From positions 1 to 64,000 of the forward strand of contig NZ_BMPJ01000003.1 of the NCBI RefSeq assembly GCF_014647535.1: 64,000 bases of DNA, given 5' to 3'. Position numbers and translations under genes: made by a program. The stretch comes from Thermus composti. GTDB taxonomy: Bacteria > Deinococcota > Deinococci > Deinococcales > Thermaceae. How positions within the stretch are numbered: position 1 is the stretch's first letter; each line of letters starts with the position of its first letter. Shown one piece after another: positions 1 to 11,097 of this stretch. The notes beneath the pieces were generated by a model. The model made no database searches. It was not told the DNA's origin and saw nothing but the letters and a program-made list of their open reading frames with translations.

Positions 1-45
1 CTGGGATAGCGCCTCACGAAGAGTCATGGCACCGATCTATCCCAG
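1..45. repeat. 9-bp inverted repeat at window edge
   Basis: CTGGGATAG at 1-9 is matched by CTATCCCAG at 37-45, a perfect 9-bp inverted repeat with a 27-base spacer. It lies upstream of the binding-protein gene that starts at 101. It could be an operator, an RNA stem or the tail of an element cut by the window edge. There is no T-run, so an intrinsic terminator is not clearly supported. Confidence 0.35.
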
Positions 46-100
46 AAGTTACATAATGGTCAAGTCTGGGGCCGAGGCCACGCCCGGGGATAATGAAGGC

Positions 101-961
101 ATGCGCGCCGTAAGCCTCGTGCCCTCGGGGACCCTCCTCCTCCGCGCCCTCGGTGTGGAGCCCGTGGGGGTGAGCCATAGTTGCCCTAACCCTACAGGGC
201 TTCCCGTCCTCACGGAAAGCCTCATCCCCCAGGGCCTTTCCCAGGAGGAGATTGACCGAAAGGTGCGGGAGGCCTACGCCCGGGGGCTTTCCCTCTACCG
301 GGTGCGCACGGAGCGCCTCCAGGCCCTCGCCCCTGACCTCCTCGTGACCCAGGGGGTGTGCGAGGTATGCGCCCCCACGCCGGGAGAGGTGGGGCAGGCT
401 CTAGCCTTCCTCCCCCGGCGGCCGGAGGTGGTGGTCCTCCAGGGGACGCGCCTTAGGGACCTTTTCCGGGACCTCCTTCGGCTGGGGGAGGCCTTGGGGC
501 GGGAAGGGGAGGCGAAACGCCTGGCCCGGAGGCTCGAGGCGTCCCTCCAGGACCTGCCCCCTCCCTTGGAGCCCCCGCCCGGGGTGGTCTTCCTGGAGTG
601 GCTGGACCCCCCGTACCTCGGGGGCCACTGGGTGGCGGAGGCGGTGGCCCTCGCCGGGGGGCGGTACCTGGGTCCGGGCCCCGGGGCACCGAGCCGGAGG
701 GCGCGCCCCGAAGAACTTCCTGAGGCCCAGGTGGTCTTTCTCGCCTTCTGTGGCTTCGGCCTTCCCGAGGCGCTCCAGGCCGTGGAGGCCCACCTGGCCC
801 GGGGCGGGTGGCTTGGAGGCTACCTCCGGGGGAAGCAGGCCTTCCTTCTGGACGCGGGCCCCTTCCATGCCCTCACGCCCCTCACCGTGGAGGGGGTGGC
901 GCGGCTTGCCCGGCTCCTCCGGGGGGAGGGGGCGGAAGGGGCCTACGCCCTTGCCCCCTGA
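101..961 (+). CDS. Cobalamin/metal-chelate substrate-binding protein homologue (BtuF-like)
   Basis: About 286 residues with the layout of the periplasmic binding fold of ABC-type cobalamin/iron-chelate binding proteins: a first Rossmann-like lobe beginning MRAVSLVPSGT, a helical linker around residues 130-160 (RDLFRDLLRLGEALGREGEA), then a second lobe. No signal peptide or lipobox is visible, so this copy may be cytoplasmic. I chose ATG 101 because the homology begins there and because GATAAT at 89-94 lies six bases before it, an arrangement typical of a leaderless start; the frame is open further upstream. No permease or ATPase gene is adjacent. A link to B12 is plausible given the cobalamin cluster 25 kb away, but the ligand is unproven. 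Confidence 0.65.
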   Translation: MRAVSLVPSGTLLLRALGVEPVGVSHSCPNPTGLPVLTESLIPQGLSQEEIDRKVREAYARGLSLYRVRTERLQALAPDLLVTQGVCEVCAPTPGEVGQALAFLPRRPEVVVLQGTRLRDLFRDLLRLGEALGREGEAKRLARRLEASLQDLPPPLEPPPGVVFLEWLDPPYLGGHWVAEAVALAGGRYLGPGPGAPSRRARPEELPEAQVVFLAFCGFGLPEALQAVEAHLARGGWLGGYLRGKQAFLLDAGPFHALTPLTVEGVARLARLLRGEGAEGAYALAP

Positions 962-967
962 CCTGGT

Positions 968-1215
968 TCAGAGGCCCTGGAGAGCTTCCCGGTCCTCCTT
1001 GGGGAGGGCCATGAAGCGGCGCTTGGCCCCTTCGGCCTCCCCCCGTGCCAGAGGATGGCCTCCTCGAGGCTTTTCGCCCGCCCATCGTGGAGGTAGACCT
1101 CCTCCCCTAAGACCTTCCGGGTGAGGCCGATCCCCCAAAGGGGCGGGGTGCGCCGAGGGGGAGGCCACCTCTTCCGCCACCCCTTCGGCGAGGTCCTCCC
1201 CAGGTTCGTGGGGTC
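968..1215 (-). pseudogene. C-terminal remnant of di-heme oxidoreductase (DUF1111 family)
   Basis: Conceptual translation gives the C-terminal signature of the DUF1111 (putative thiol oxidoreductase/di-heme peroxidase) family: HEPGEDLAEGV, then TPPLWGIGLTRKV, YLHDGRAKSLEEAILWHGG and a tail MALPKEDREAL. The pieces sit in different frames. One shift lies between the first and second segments, and another lies in a G-run near 1045, just after WHGG, where one base appears missing. All upstream domains, including the heme sites, are absent. The remnant abuts a transposase fragment, which suggests that transposition-linked deletion removed the rest. Confidence 0.65.
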
Positions 1216-1500
1216 GTGTCCCTGACCCTCCCCTTGAACCGTGCAAAAAAGCTCTCCACCACCGGGTTCCCCTTCGCCCCCATCAGGCTGTAGGAAAGCC
1301 GCTGTCCGTCCCGGAGAAGAAGCGTCCCCACCCACTCGTGGCTCAGAAAAGGACCCCCCTGGTCGGGGCGCACCAGGGCTTTGGGAAGCTTCCCCACCTG
1401 GGCCTGGAGAAAGGCCTTGGCCTCCGCCCAGGCCTCCAACGATCCGGCCCCCTCTTCCACCGGGTGGAGGGGGATGGGGAAGGTGAGGCCGCTTGCCAGG
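1216..1500 (-). mobile_element. IS3-type transposase remnant (integrase core, C-terminal part)
   Basis: The minus strand encodes LVRPDQGGPFLSHEWV, then LSYSLMGAKGNPVVESFFARFK. These match the HSDQGSQY..., S.S..G...DNA..E.FF..LK pattern of the DDE integrase core of IS3-family OrfB. The second catalytic Asp region is recognisable, but the conserved His of HSD and the DNA motif have drifted. There is no OrfA, no start and no terminal inverted repeat. The piece lies between the DUF1111 remnant and the RND pump gene and is non-functional. Confidence 0.6.
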
Positions 1501-1522
1501 ATACCCGGAGGGGGCCAGTCGG

Positions 1523-4807
<3,285 letters not shown>

Positions 4808-4810
4808 GGC

Positions 4811-6100
4811 TTACCTCCCCTGGCCGCCCGTTACCGGCGTCCCCTCCAGAAGCCCCGGGGGCGGGTTCACCACCACCTGGGCCCCGGGGGAAAGCCCCTC
4901 CACCGCCGCCTGGTCCTGGGCCTGGGCCAGAAGGCGCACCCCCTTGCGCCGCGCCACCCCTTCCTCCACGGCGTAGACGAAGAGCTCGGCCCCGTCCGAC
5001 TGCAAGGCGGTGACCGGGACCAAAACCCCCCGGGCCAGGGTCACGGTGTAGACCACCGTGCCCGCCGCCCCCAGGGGGAGGGGCTCCTCCGGGGAGGCCT
5101 CCAGCCTTGCGGTGAGGGAGACGCTTCCCGAGACGGCCCCGCCGGGGTTCTGGTCCACCCGGGCCCGGTAGGTCCTTCCCCCGTAGCTAAAGGCCACCGG
5201 GGTGCCCACGGGGAGGAGGGCCGCCTCCTCCGGGGGCACGCCGAACTGGACCCTCCGCCCCTGCGCCAGGGTGAAGGCCGTGGCCCCGGGGGCCAGGTAC
5301 CCTCCCGGCGCCGCGGCCACGGAGAGGACCTCCCCGGCGAAGGGGGCGCGGAGGGTGGCGTTTTTTAGGTTCAGCTCCGCCTGGGCCACCTGGTTTTGGG
5401 CCTGCTCCACGGCCACCCGGAGGGCGGCCAGGGTTTCCTCCCCAGCCCTCTCGTTTTGCGCCAGGGCCGCCTTCTGGGCCTCGAGGTTGGCCTCCGCCTG
5501 GGCCAGGTTGGCCTGGGCCTGGGCGAGCTCCGCGTCGGAAAGCCCGCCCAGGGCGTGGACCCGCTTGGCCGCCTCGTAGGCCTTCTGGGCCGCCTGGTAG
5601 GCGGCCTCGGCCTGGGCCAGTTGGGCCCTTAGGCGGGCGCGGGCCTCCTGGATGGAGCGGGTCTGGGCGGCCAGGTTGATCTCCGCGCTCTTAAGGGCCG
5701 CCTGGGCGTTCCTTAGGGCGATCTCCAGGTTCGTGGGGTCCAGCTGGACCACGGCCTCGCCCTGGGCCACCCGGTCCCCCGGGGCCTTGAGCACCCGGGC
5801 CACCACCCCGCCCACCTGGGCGGGGACGTTGACCTGGAGGTAGGGGACCACCGTGCCCGCCGCCTGGCGGCTTGCGGTGAGGGTCCCGGCCTCGGCCCGG
5901 GCCAACTGGACCTGGAGGCGCACAGAGGGGAAGGGGCCGCTTTCCCGGCCCGGGGCGGCTTGCCCGGCTATGGGGCTACGGGTGGCTTCCCGTTGGGTCC
6001 CCAAGGCCGCGCCGCCCTCGCCCGAGGAGGGGAGGCTAAGCCGCCCCAGGAGGACCCCTACGGCCAGCACCAGGAGGAAGAGGGCGATGCGCCGGGCCAT
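4811..6100 (-). CDS. RND efflux membrane fusion protein (HlyD/AcrA family)
   Basis: Periplasmic adaptor of 429 residues. An N-terminal signal/anchor helix (RRIALFLLVLAVGVLLG) is followed by a first lipoyl half-motif (GVVARVLKAPGDRVAQGEAVVQLDP), a long Ala/Gln/Glu-rich coiled-coil hairpin (about residues 130-250), the second lipoyl half (LRAPFAGEVLSVAAAPGGYL), and beta-barrel and membrane-proximal domains. It bridges the RND pump encoded 3 bases downstream and the TolC-like proteins encoded upstream. Gene order and 3-base gaps indicate a single transcript. Confidence 0.9.
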   Translation of the reverse strand: MARRIALFLLVLAVGVLLGRLSLPSSGEGGAALGTQREATRSPIAGQAAPGRESGPFPSVRLQVQLARAEAGTLTASRQAAGTVVPYLQVNVPAQVGGVVARVLKAPGDRVAQGEAVVQLDPTNLEIALRNAQAALKSAEINLAAQTRSIQEARARLRAQLAQAEAAYQAAQKAYEAAKRVHALGGLSDAELAQAQANLAQAEANLEAQKAALAQNERAGEETLAALRVAVEQAQNQVAQAELNLKNATLRAPFAGEVLSVAAAPGGYLAPGATAFTLAQGRRVQFGVPPEEAALLPVGTPVAFSYGGRTYRARVDQNPGGAVSGSVSLTARLEASPEEPLPLGAAGTVVYTVTLARGVLVPVTALQSDGAELFVYAVEEGVARRKGVRLLAQAQDQAAVEGLSPGAQVVVNPPPGLLEGTPVTGGQGR

Positions 6101-6103
6101 GCT

Positions 6104-7141
6104 TCACCTCAGGAGGCCGGTGAGGTCCTGCCCCGCCGCCAGGGAGAGGGCGAGGAGGGCCCGCCAGTAGGCGTTCTGGGCCTGGAGGAGCCCGTACTCC
6201 GCGGTGAGGACCGAGACCCGGTCCGTTTCCACCTGGAGGGCCGAGACCGTCCCCGCCCGATAGGCGGCCTGGTCCTGCTCCAGCACCTTTCGGGCGTTTT
6301 CCAGGCTATTCTGCGCCAAGGCGATGGCCCCGTAGGCCGCCTGGGCCGCCTGGTAGGCGTTTTTTAGGCTGGTGAGGGCGTTCTGCTCGGCCACGGCCAA
6401 TGCCTTGCGGTTGTTCTCCAGGGAGAGCTGGGCGGTCCTTAGGGTGAGGGCCGGGGTGTAGTCGTTGTCGGAAAGCTTGACCCGTAGCTCGTCGTAGGCC
6501 ACCGCCTGCCGGGCCTGGAGGACCTGGGGGAGCCTTTCCAAGACCCCCTGGCTTAGGGCCTCCAGCGCCACTTGGAGCCTAGGGGGCTCGGGCGGGGGAG
6601 CGAGGGGGGTGGGGCCCAGGTCGGAAAGGCCCAACAGGGTGGCCAGCTGGGCGGCGAGGATGGGGGTCTGGCCCTGGGCGGTGGCCAGATTCTGCCGGGC
6701 GGTGTCCAGGCTGGCCTGGGCCCGGGCCACGTCCAGGCTGGTGGCGTTGCCCGCAGCCTGCCGGGCCTTGGCCACCTGCAGGTTCCGCTCCGCCAGGGCC
6801 ACCTGGGCCTTGAGCACCCCGATGTTCTGCTGGTTCTCGTAGAGGGAGAGGTAGGCGTTTACCACATCCCGCAGGACCTGGATCCGGGTGTAGGCCAGGT
6901 TGGCCTGGGCCAGGGCGTAGGCCTGCCGGGCCTGGGTTAGGTCCAGGATCAGGGTGGTGGGGTCCTGTTCCTTGGCCTTCAATTGGATCTCCGCGTTCTG
7001 CAGGGCCACCTGGGCGGTCTGCAGGGTGGGGTTCCCTTGGAGGGCCGCCTCGAGGGCCTTTTCCAAGGTTAGGGCTCCAGGCTGCTGGGCCGCCCCGCTT
7101 AGGGCGAGGGCCAAAGCGCTCCAAACCGCAAGCTTTCTCAT
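6104..7141 (-). CDS. TolC-like outer-membrane efflux protein, short form
   Basis: A signal peptide (MRKLAVWSALALALSGAAQ) precedes long heptad-rich helices (NPTLQTAQVALQNAEIQLKAK; QNALTSLKNAYQAAQAAYGAIALA) typical of the TolC periplasmic tunnel. At 345 residues it is about 100 shorter than the family norm and than its neighbour. The segments expected to form the beta-barrel and one helical pair are poorly represented. It may be a reduced TolC homologue, an accessory to the larger one, or a partly deleted gene. Its start overlaps the end of the upstream tolC-like gene by 4 bases (ATGA), which implies translational coupling. Confidence 0.8.
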   Translation of the reverse strand: MRKLAVWSALALALSGAAQQPGALTLEKALEAALQGNPTLQTAQVALQNAEIQLKAKEQDPTTLILDLTQARQAYALAQANLAYTRIQVLRDVVNAYLSLYENQQNIGVLKAQVALAERNLQVAKARQAAGNATSLDVARAQASLDTARQNLATAQGQTPILAAQLATLLGLSDLGPTPLAPPPEPPRLQVALEALSQGVLERLPQVLQARQAVAYDELRVKLSDNDYTPALTLRTAQLSLENNRKALAVAEQNALTSLKNAYQAAQAAYGAIALAQNSLENARKVLEQDQAAYRAGTVSALQVETDRVSVLTAEYGLLQAQNAYWRALLALSLAAGQDLTGLLR

Positions 7142-8454
7142 GGGTTCACCTCCTTGAGGTAGCTTTCCAGCCGCAACTGGCCCAGGGAGCGCCTTAAGGA
7201 GAGGTAGGCCAAATAGGCGCTCACCCGGGCGCTTTCCAGGTTGTAGGCTGCCTGAAGCCGGGCGGTCTCCGCCTGGGCCACCTCCAGGGGGGTGGAGAGG
7301 CCCGCCTGGAGGCGTTTTTGGGCATCCCCCAGGGTCTGGTCTGCGGCCAAGAGGGCCTTCTGCGCCGCTTCCACCTGGGCCAACGCCGCCAGGTAGGCGG
7401 CGTGCCGCCCCCGGATCTCCGCCTCCGCCGCGGCGAGGGCCTGGACCAGGGCCGCCTTCTGGGCCTCCAGGTTGGCCTTCGCCTGGGCCAGGCTGGCCTC
7501 GAGGTCGGGGGCGAGGAGGGGGAGGCTCAGGGCCAGGCTGGCCCGCAGGCCCTTAGGCCCGCTGGCCTCGGGGACGTAGGTGGCCGAGGCCCCCACCTGC
7601 CCCGTGCCCAGGTTGAGGCTTAGGCCCAGGCTGGAGCCCGTGCTGGCCCCCACCTGGCCGTAGCTTAGGCTCAGGCTTCCCTGGGGAAGCCACCGGGCCC
7701 TTTCGGCGTAGGCCAGGGCCTCCTCCGCGTCCTTAAGGGCGTTTTTCGCCCGCTGGATCTCGGGCCGGTTGGGGAGGGCCTTTAGGGCCTCCTCCAGGCC
7801 CAGGGGAGATGGGGGCGGAGGAGGGGAGGTGGTAGGGGGAGGCCCTGAGGGCTGGCCCAAGGCGGCGTAGAGGGCGGCCCGGGCCGAGGCCTCCTGGGCC
7901 TGGGCTTGGGCGAGCTGGGCCTGGGCGCGGGCCAGGTCGGCCTCCGCCTGCCTTAGCCCCTGCTCGGAAAGCTGCCCCTCCCGGCGCTTGGCCTGGGCCA
8001 CCCGGTAGGCCTCCTGGGCTACCTCCAGGGCCTTTTGGGCCACCTCCAGGTTCTTGGCGGCGAGGTAGGCGTTGAAGTACTGTTGGAGGAGGCTCAAGAG
8101 GAGGTCCATTTCCCCCGCCTCCCGGCTCAAGGCCGCCCGCTCCAGGGCCCAGGCGGCCTGGCGGAGGGCCTCGTGGGCGGGGCCGTAGGGCAGGGTGAGG
8201 AGGGTAAGGTTCGCCGTGAGGCCTTCGCTGAGGGTGCTTTGCCCCTCCAGGGCTAGGTACCCCAGGCTCCCCCCGGCGGAGGCCTTGAGGCCCAGGGCCG
8301 CCTGGGCTGCCTGGTAGGCGGCCTCGGCCTGGGCGTACTGGGCTTTAAGGGCCAGGAAGCCCGGGCTTTGGGGGAGGAGGCCCAGGGCCTGGGGTAGGGA
8401 AAGCCCCTGGGCTAAGGCCAGGGCGAGGAGGGGAAGGAGGGCCAGGGCGCGCAT
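7138..8454 (-). CDS. TolC-like outer-membrane efflux channel protein
   Basis: 438 residues, the usual TolC-family length. A signal peptide (MRALALLPLLALALAQG) is followed by two homologous halves of Ala/Gln/Leu-rich helices (YAQAEAAYQAAQAALG; LAQAKANLEAQKAALVQAL) and intervening Gly/Ser-rich strands (GSLSLSYGQVGASTGSSLGL) that would form the outer-membrane barrel. First gene of the efflux operon. ATG 8454 has no upstream Shine-Dalgarno sequence on this strand, but TAGACT lies exactly six bases before it, so the transcript may be leaderless. Confidence 0.88.
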   Translation of the reverse strand: MRALALLPLLALALAQGLSLPQALGLLPQSPGFLALKAQYAQAEAAYQAAQAALGLKASAGGSLGYLALEGQSTLSEGLTANLTLLTLPYGPAHEALRQAAWALERAALSREAGEMDLLLSLLQQYFNAYLAAKNLEVAQKALEVAQEAYRVAQAKRREGQLSEQGLRQAEADLARAQAQLAQAQAQEASARAALYAALGQPSGPPPTTSPPPPPSPLGLEEALKALPNRPEIQRAKNALKDAEEALAYAERARWLPQGSLSLSYGQVGASTGSSLGLSLNLGTGQVGASATYVPEASGPKGLRASLALSLPLLAPDLEASLAQAKANLEAQKAALVQALAAAEAEIRGRHAAYLAALAQVEAAQKALLAADQTLGDAQKRLQAGLSTPLEVAQAETARLQAAYNLESARVSAYLAYLSLRRSLGQLRLESYLKEVNP

Positions 8455-8460
8455 GATCTG

Positions 8461-8508
8461 AGTCTAGGGAGGTGCGGTTAGACCTAGGTTAGGACCGGGG
8501 GCCTAGGC
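8461..8508 (-). promoter_or_regulatory. Promoter and palindromes upstream of RND efflux operon
   Basis: On the minus strand TAGACT (8466-8461) forms a -10-like box (TANNNT) six bases before the first ATG. Upstream are two 8-bp palindromes sharing CCTAGG: ACCTAGGT at 8482-8489 and GCCTAGGC at 8501-8508, 19 bases apart centre to centre. Paired palindromes about two helical turns apart over the -35 region look like a repressor operator (for example TetR type). No regulator gene is adjacent. Confidence 0.4.
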
Positions 8509-8514
8509 TAACCC

Positions 8515-8787
8515 AAGTTGCCAAGGGTTTCCTGTGCCAGAAGGCCGAGGTTGTGGGCCAGAACGAAGGGGACCAAGCCACGCTCGCAGTACCCGTTCTT
8601 CGTTCCGCCCTCCTCCGCCAGGAAGACCTCGCGCTCCAGCTCCATCACCGTTTCCAGCACCTGCTTGACGACTTCCCTGACGACCTCATCCAGCTTCGGT
8701 CAATGCTAAACTTGGGCATGGGGTACCTCCCGTCTCTCTTATAGGTACCCCCTTTTGCTTAAGTGGGCTTACACAAAATCTGCAACG
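8515..8787 (-). mobile_element. IS256-family element, left end with N-terminal transposase remnant
   Basis: The minus strand from ATG 8719 reads MPKFSIDRS. After a one-base shift it continues LDEVVREVVKQVLETVMELEREVFLAE...TKNGYCERGL, the N-terminal pattern of IS256-type transposases (the usual NGY.ER motif). The DDE catalytic part is missing. Upstream of the ATG the AT-rich sequence ends in TTACACAAAATCTGCAAC (about 8769-8786, plus strand), which resembles an IS256-family terminal repeat. The element is truncated at about 8515 and cannot encode an active transposase. Confidence 0.6.
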
Positions 8788-8870
8788 CTACCGGCCACGT
8801 CCACCTCCAGGCACCGGGCCACCCAAAGGGCACCCTCCTTCCAGAGGTGGGCGGTGAACTTCCGCTTCAC
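8788..8870 (-). pseudogene. HicB-family antitoxin N-terminal remnant, cut by the IS256 end
   Basis: From GTG 8870 the minus strand reads VKRKFTAHLWKEGALWVARC followed by LEVDVAGS, the first strand-turn-strand of the HicB/UPF0150 antitoxin fold. The reading then runs into the terminal repeat of the IS256 remnant and stops. About 28 residues remain of a normal 70 or more. No HicA toxin gene is seen nearby. Confidence 0.5.
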
Positions 8871-8920
8871 GGCCCCATGCTACGTCAGTAGCTCACTCCC
8901 ACAGGAGGGCCCTTTGCCCT

Positions 8921-9835
8921 TTAGCCCCTGGGCCGCCCGGCCTCGAGGCCCCGCTCCCGAAGAAGCCGCCAGGCGAGGAGAAAGGCCGTGAAGGCCAGGG
9001 CCGAAGCCAGGAGAAAGGCCTGCCCCAAGGCATGGGCTAGGACCGTCCCCGTGCTCTGGATCCGCTCCCCCAGGACACCTCGGAGGAGGGCTACCCCCGC
9101 TGCCCCGCTCAGGGAGCGGGCAAAGACCAGGGCCGAGGTCAGGGCCCCAAGCTCCTCCTTGGGTGTCCTCTCCTGGGCGGCGAGGAGGAGGGTGAGCATG
9201 CTGAAGCCCATCCCCACCCCTGCGAGAAACCCGAAGGGAGCCGCCAGGATGAGGGGCCACCCCGGGGCTAGGGCGTACCCTAAAAGCCCCAGGGTGAGGA
9301 GGCCGAAGCCCAGGAGCGTGAGCCTTCCTACCCCCGCCCGGAGGAGGATCCGAGAGGCGGCGATGGAGGCCAGGGTCCAACCCACGGTCATGGGGGTGAG
9401 GAGGAGGCCCTGAGTGGTCGGTCCCGCGCCCCGGGCGTGGGCAAAGAGGGGCACGTAGGCCACGGAGCCGAAGTAGGCCGCCCCTGCCAGGAGGTTCCCC
9501 AGGAAGGCCACCCGGGGAATGGGTTCCCGGAGGAGGGGCGGCAGGAGGGGCGGGTCTCCCTTGGCCTGGTAGCGGAAGGCGGGGAGGAGGAGGAAAAGCC
9601 CCACGAGGGCGAGAGGAGAGGCCCCCTCCAGGCCGAGGATTGCCAGGCCGCTGGCCGCGGCGAAGGCCAGGGCAGGCCCCAGGGCGAGCTTTCCCCTGGC
9701 CCGGGGGCCGTCCCGGTAGGCTCCCGCCACCAGGTAAGCGGCCGCGAGGCCGAAAGGGAGGTTGAGGTAGAAGACCCAGCGCCAGGAGGCGTAGGTGGCG
9801 ATGAGCCCGCCCAAGGTGGGCCTGAGGAGGCCCAG
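8921..9835 (-). pseudogene. MFS transporter, C-terminal half only
   Basis: About 305 codons with strong similarity to the second part of DHA2-type major facilitator transporters. It begins at the internal motif LGGLIATYASWRWVFYLNLPFG, which normally lies near residue 150-160, and continues through the remaining membrane helices to RLLRERGLEAGRPRG. The N-terminal helices, motif A and a sensible start are absent. Upstream of 9835 the same strand is out-of-frame antisense of the Cas8b fragment. A deletion or rearrangement joined the two genes tail to tail. Confidence 0.7.
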
Positions 9836-10555
9836 GGGAAGGGTTTCCCGGTGGAGGGGCTTGGGGACTGGCTCCGCCTCCTGCCCCTCTCCCAGGTCCG
9901 GGGCAGGGTGGACGCGAGGCCCGTCCTTCCCTGGGCCACCCGGATCTTCCTGGGCCAGCCCCTGGACCCCAAGGACCTCCTGCCCCTTTGGCTTCGGGCG
10001 GCGGAGCGGGCCTACCGGGGGGATACCACCCTCCACGCCTCCCGCCCGGGCCCCCAGGAGGCCTTGGACCGGGTGGCCTTGGGGGCGGGGTGGATCTGGA
10101 TTCTGGTGCGGCTTGGGCTTTGGGGAGGAAGGATGGGAGAGGTGAAGAGCGCGTTTCCTTTGGGCGAAGAAGAGGAGGTCTTCCGGACCTACGGCTTCGG
10201 CCCCCTCGAGGCGGGCCTCTACCTCCTGGGCAAGGCCATGGAGGCGGTGGGCCAGGCCCAGGCCCGGCTTTACCAGTACCGCAAGGAGCCCCTTTTGGAG
10301 GCCCTGGGCTGGCAAGGGATGAGCCTGGTGCGGGTGCGCCACCTGGTCCCCGAGGTGATGGCCAAGGCCACCCATTACCTAGAGGGCGGCGACCTCACCC
10401 GGGTCCTGGACCTCCTGGGCCGGGCCACCGACCTCCTGGAGCGGGGGGGCGGGGGGCTTTCGGAGCGGGAGATCCCCTACTACATCCTCATGGGCTACGC
10501 CCAGGCCCGGAGCCAGCGGCTCCGGCAGAGTGGAAAGGAGGCGGAGCATGCCTGA
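9836..10555 (+). pseudogene. cas8b: Type I-B CRISPR Cas8b/Csh1 (TM1802 family), C-terminal remnant
   Basis: The plus strand encodes RVDARPVLPWATRIFLGQPL, then EEEVFRTYGFGPLEAGLYLL and GKAMEAVGQAQARLYQYRK, ending SEREIPYYILMGYAQARSQRLR. This is the arrangement at the C-terminus of TM1802-type Cas8b large subunits: a helix with the YRK pattern, then a closing helix near the ...YF.LG.AL motif. The frame is open upstream only because it crosses antisense MFS DNA, so the N-terminal two thirds of Cas8b are missing. An ATG at 10548 followed by MPEKVPG overlaps its stop and could be the first codons of a lost cas7. No cas5, cas7, cas3, cas1/2 or array is present in the window. Confidence 0.6.
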
Positions 10556-10654
10556 GAAGGTGCCCGGTGCAGCCCGCAAGCCCCGGGGACCTCTTCACCC
10601 TGGTGGGAACGGGGGGCGGGCCCTTTCCCTGCGCTTCGCCTAGGGGGTGGTCCG

Positions 10655-10822
10655 ATGCCCATGCTGGAGGTTTTGGTCTATCGGGAAAAGCCCCTCACCC
10701 GGGAGGAGAAGGAAGCTTTGAAGAAGGAGGCCGAGGCCATCTTTCAAGAGGTCCTCGGCACCCCCAAGGGGCGGCTTCGGGTTTTCGTCCTGGAGGAGCG
10801 CCAGGCGGAAACGGATAAGTGA
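10655..10822 (+). CDS. 4-oxalocrotonate tautomerase-like small protein
   Basis: 55 residues, the size of a 4-OT subunit. The start MPMLEVLVYREKPLTREEKEAL gives a mature Pro1, the catalytic base of the tautomerase superfamily, then a helix and a final strand (KGRLRVFVLEE) ending short of the usual C-terminal hairpin. A purine-rich GGGGGTGG lies 7-8 bases before ATG 10655. It stands among gene remnants without a pathway partner, so its substrate is unknown. The catalytic Arg pair of true 4-OT is not clearly conserved, which makes a diverged homologue the safer call. Confidence 0.5.
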   Translation: MPMLEVLVYREKPLTREEKEALKKEAEAIFQEVLGTPKGRLRVFVLEERQAETDK

Positions 10823-10837
10823 GCCCGGGAAGCGCTT

Positions 10838-10972
10838 CCCTTTCGGGACCAGGGTTGAGGTAGCGCACCAGGAGGCTGGTGTCTGCCAGAACCCTCACGC
10901 CTCCTCCTTCCAGGAGGCTTTCCAGGCAGCCTCCCGGGCCTTGGTGCGGGTTCTGAGGTAGGGGAGAGGGTC
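10838..10972 (-). pseudogene. vapBC toxin-antitoxin remnant
   Basis: On the minus strand a short frame ends RTRTKAREAAWKASWKEEA-stop (10972-10895), which resembles an antitoxin C-terminus. Overlapping its stop, GTG 10898 opens VRVLADTSLLVRYLNP, the N-terminal strand of a PIN-domain toxin including the first catalytic Asp. The PIN frame loses similarity after about 20 residues, and the antitoxin lacks its DNA-binding N-terminus. Both genes are therefore truncated relics. Confidence 0.5.
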
Positions 10973-11066
10973 TTAGGCGGAGCCGCAGTTCCCACGCACG
11001 TGGGAAGGGGGCGGCGCTAAGGGGCCGCACGGTGGTTTCGCAGCGTGGAGTGCCCGGGATTAGGGC

Positions 11067-11094
11067 CCCCACCGCAGCTTTAGCTGCGGTGGGG
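11067..11094 (-). terminator. Strong hairpin terminator after pxpA
   Basis: CCCCACCGCAGCT (11067-11079), a two-base TT spacer and AGCTGCGGTGGGG (11082-11094) form a perfect 13-bp stem, starting 4 bases after the pxpA stop codon. No U-run follows, as is common in GC-rich thermophiles, so termination efficiency is inferred from stem strength and position. Confidence 0.6.
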
Positions 11095-11097
11095 TAC

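Noticed and set aside
10548-10644. 32-codon frame MPEKVPGAARK... as a real small gene
   Set aside because: After the first seven codons it is Pro/Gly-rich with no ribosome site of its own; better explained as debris after cas8b.
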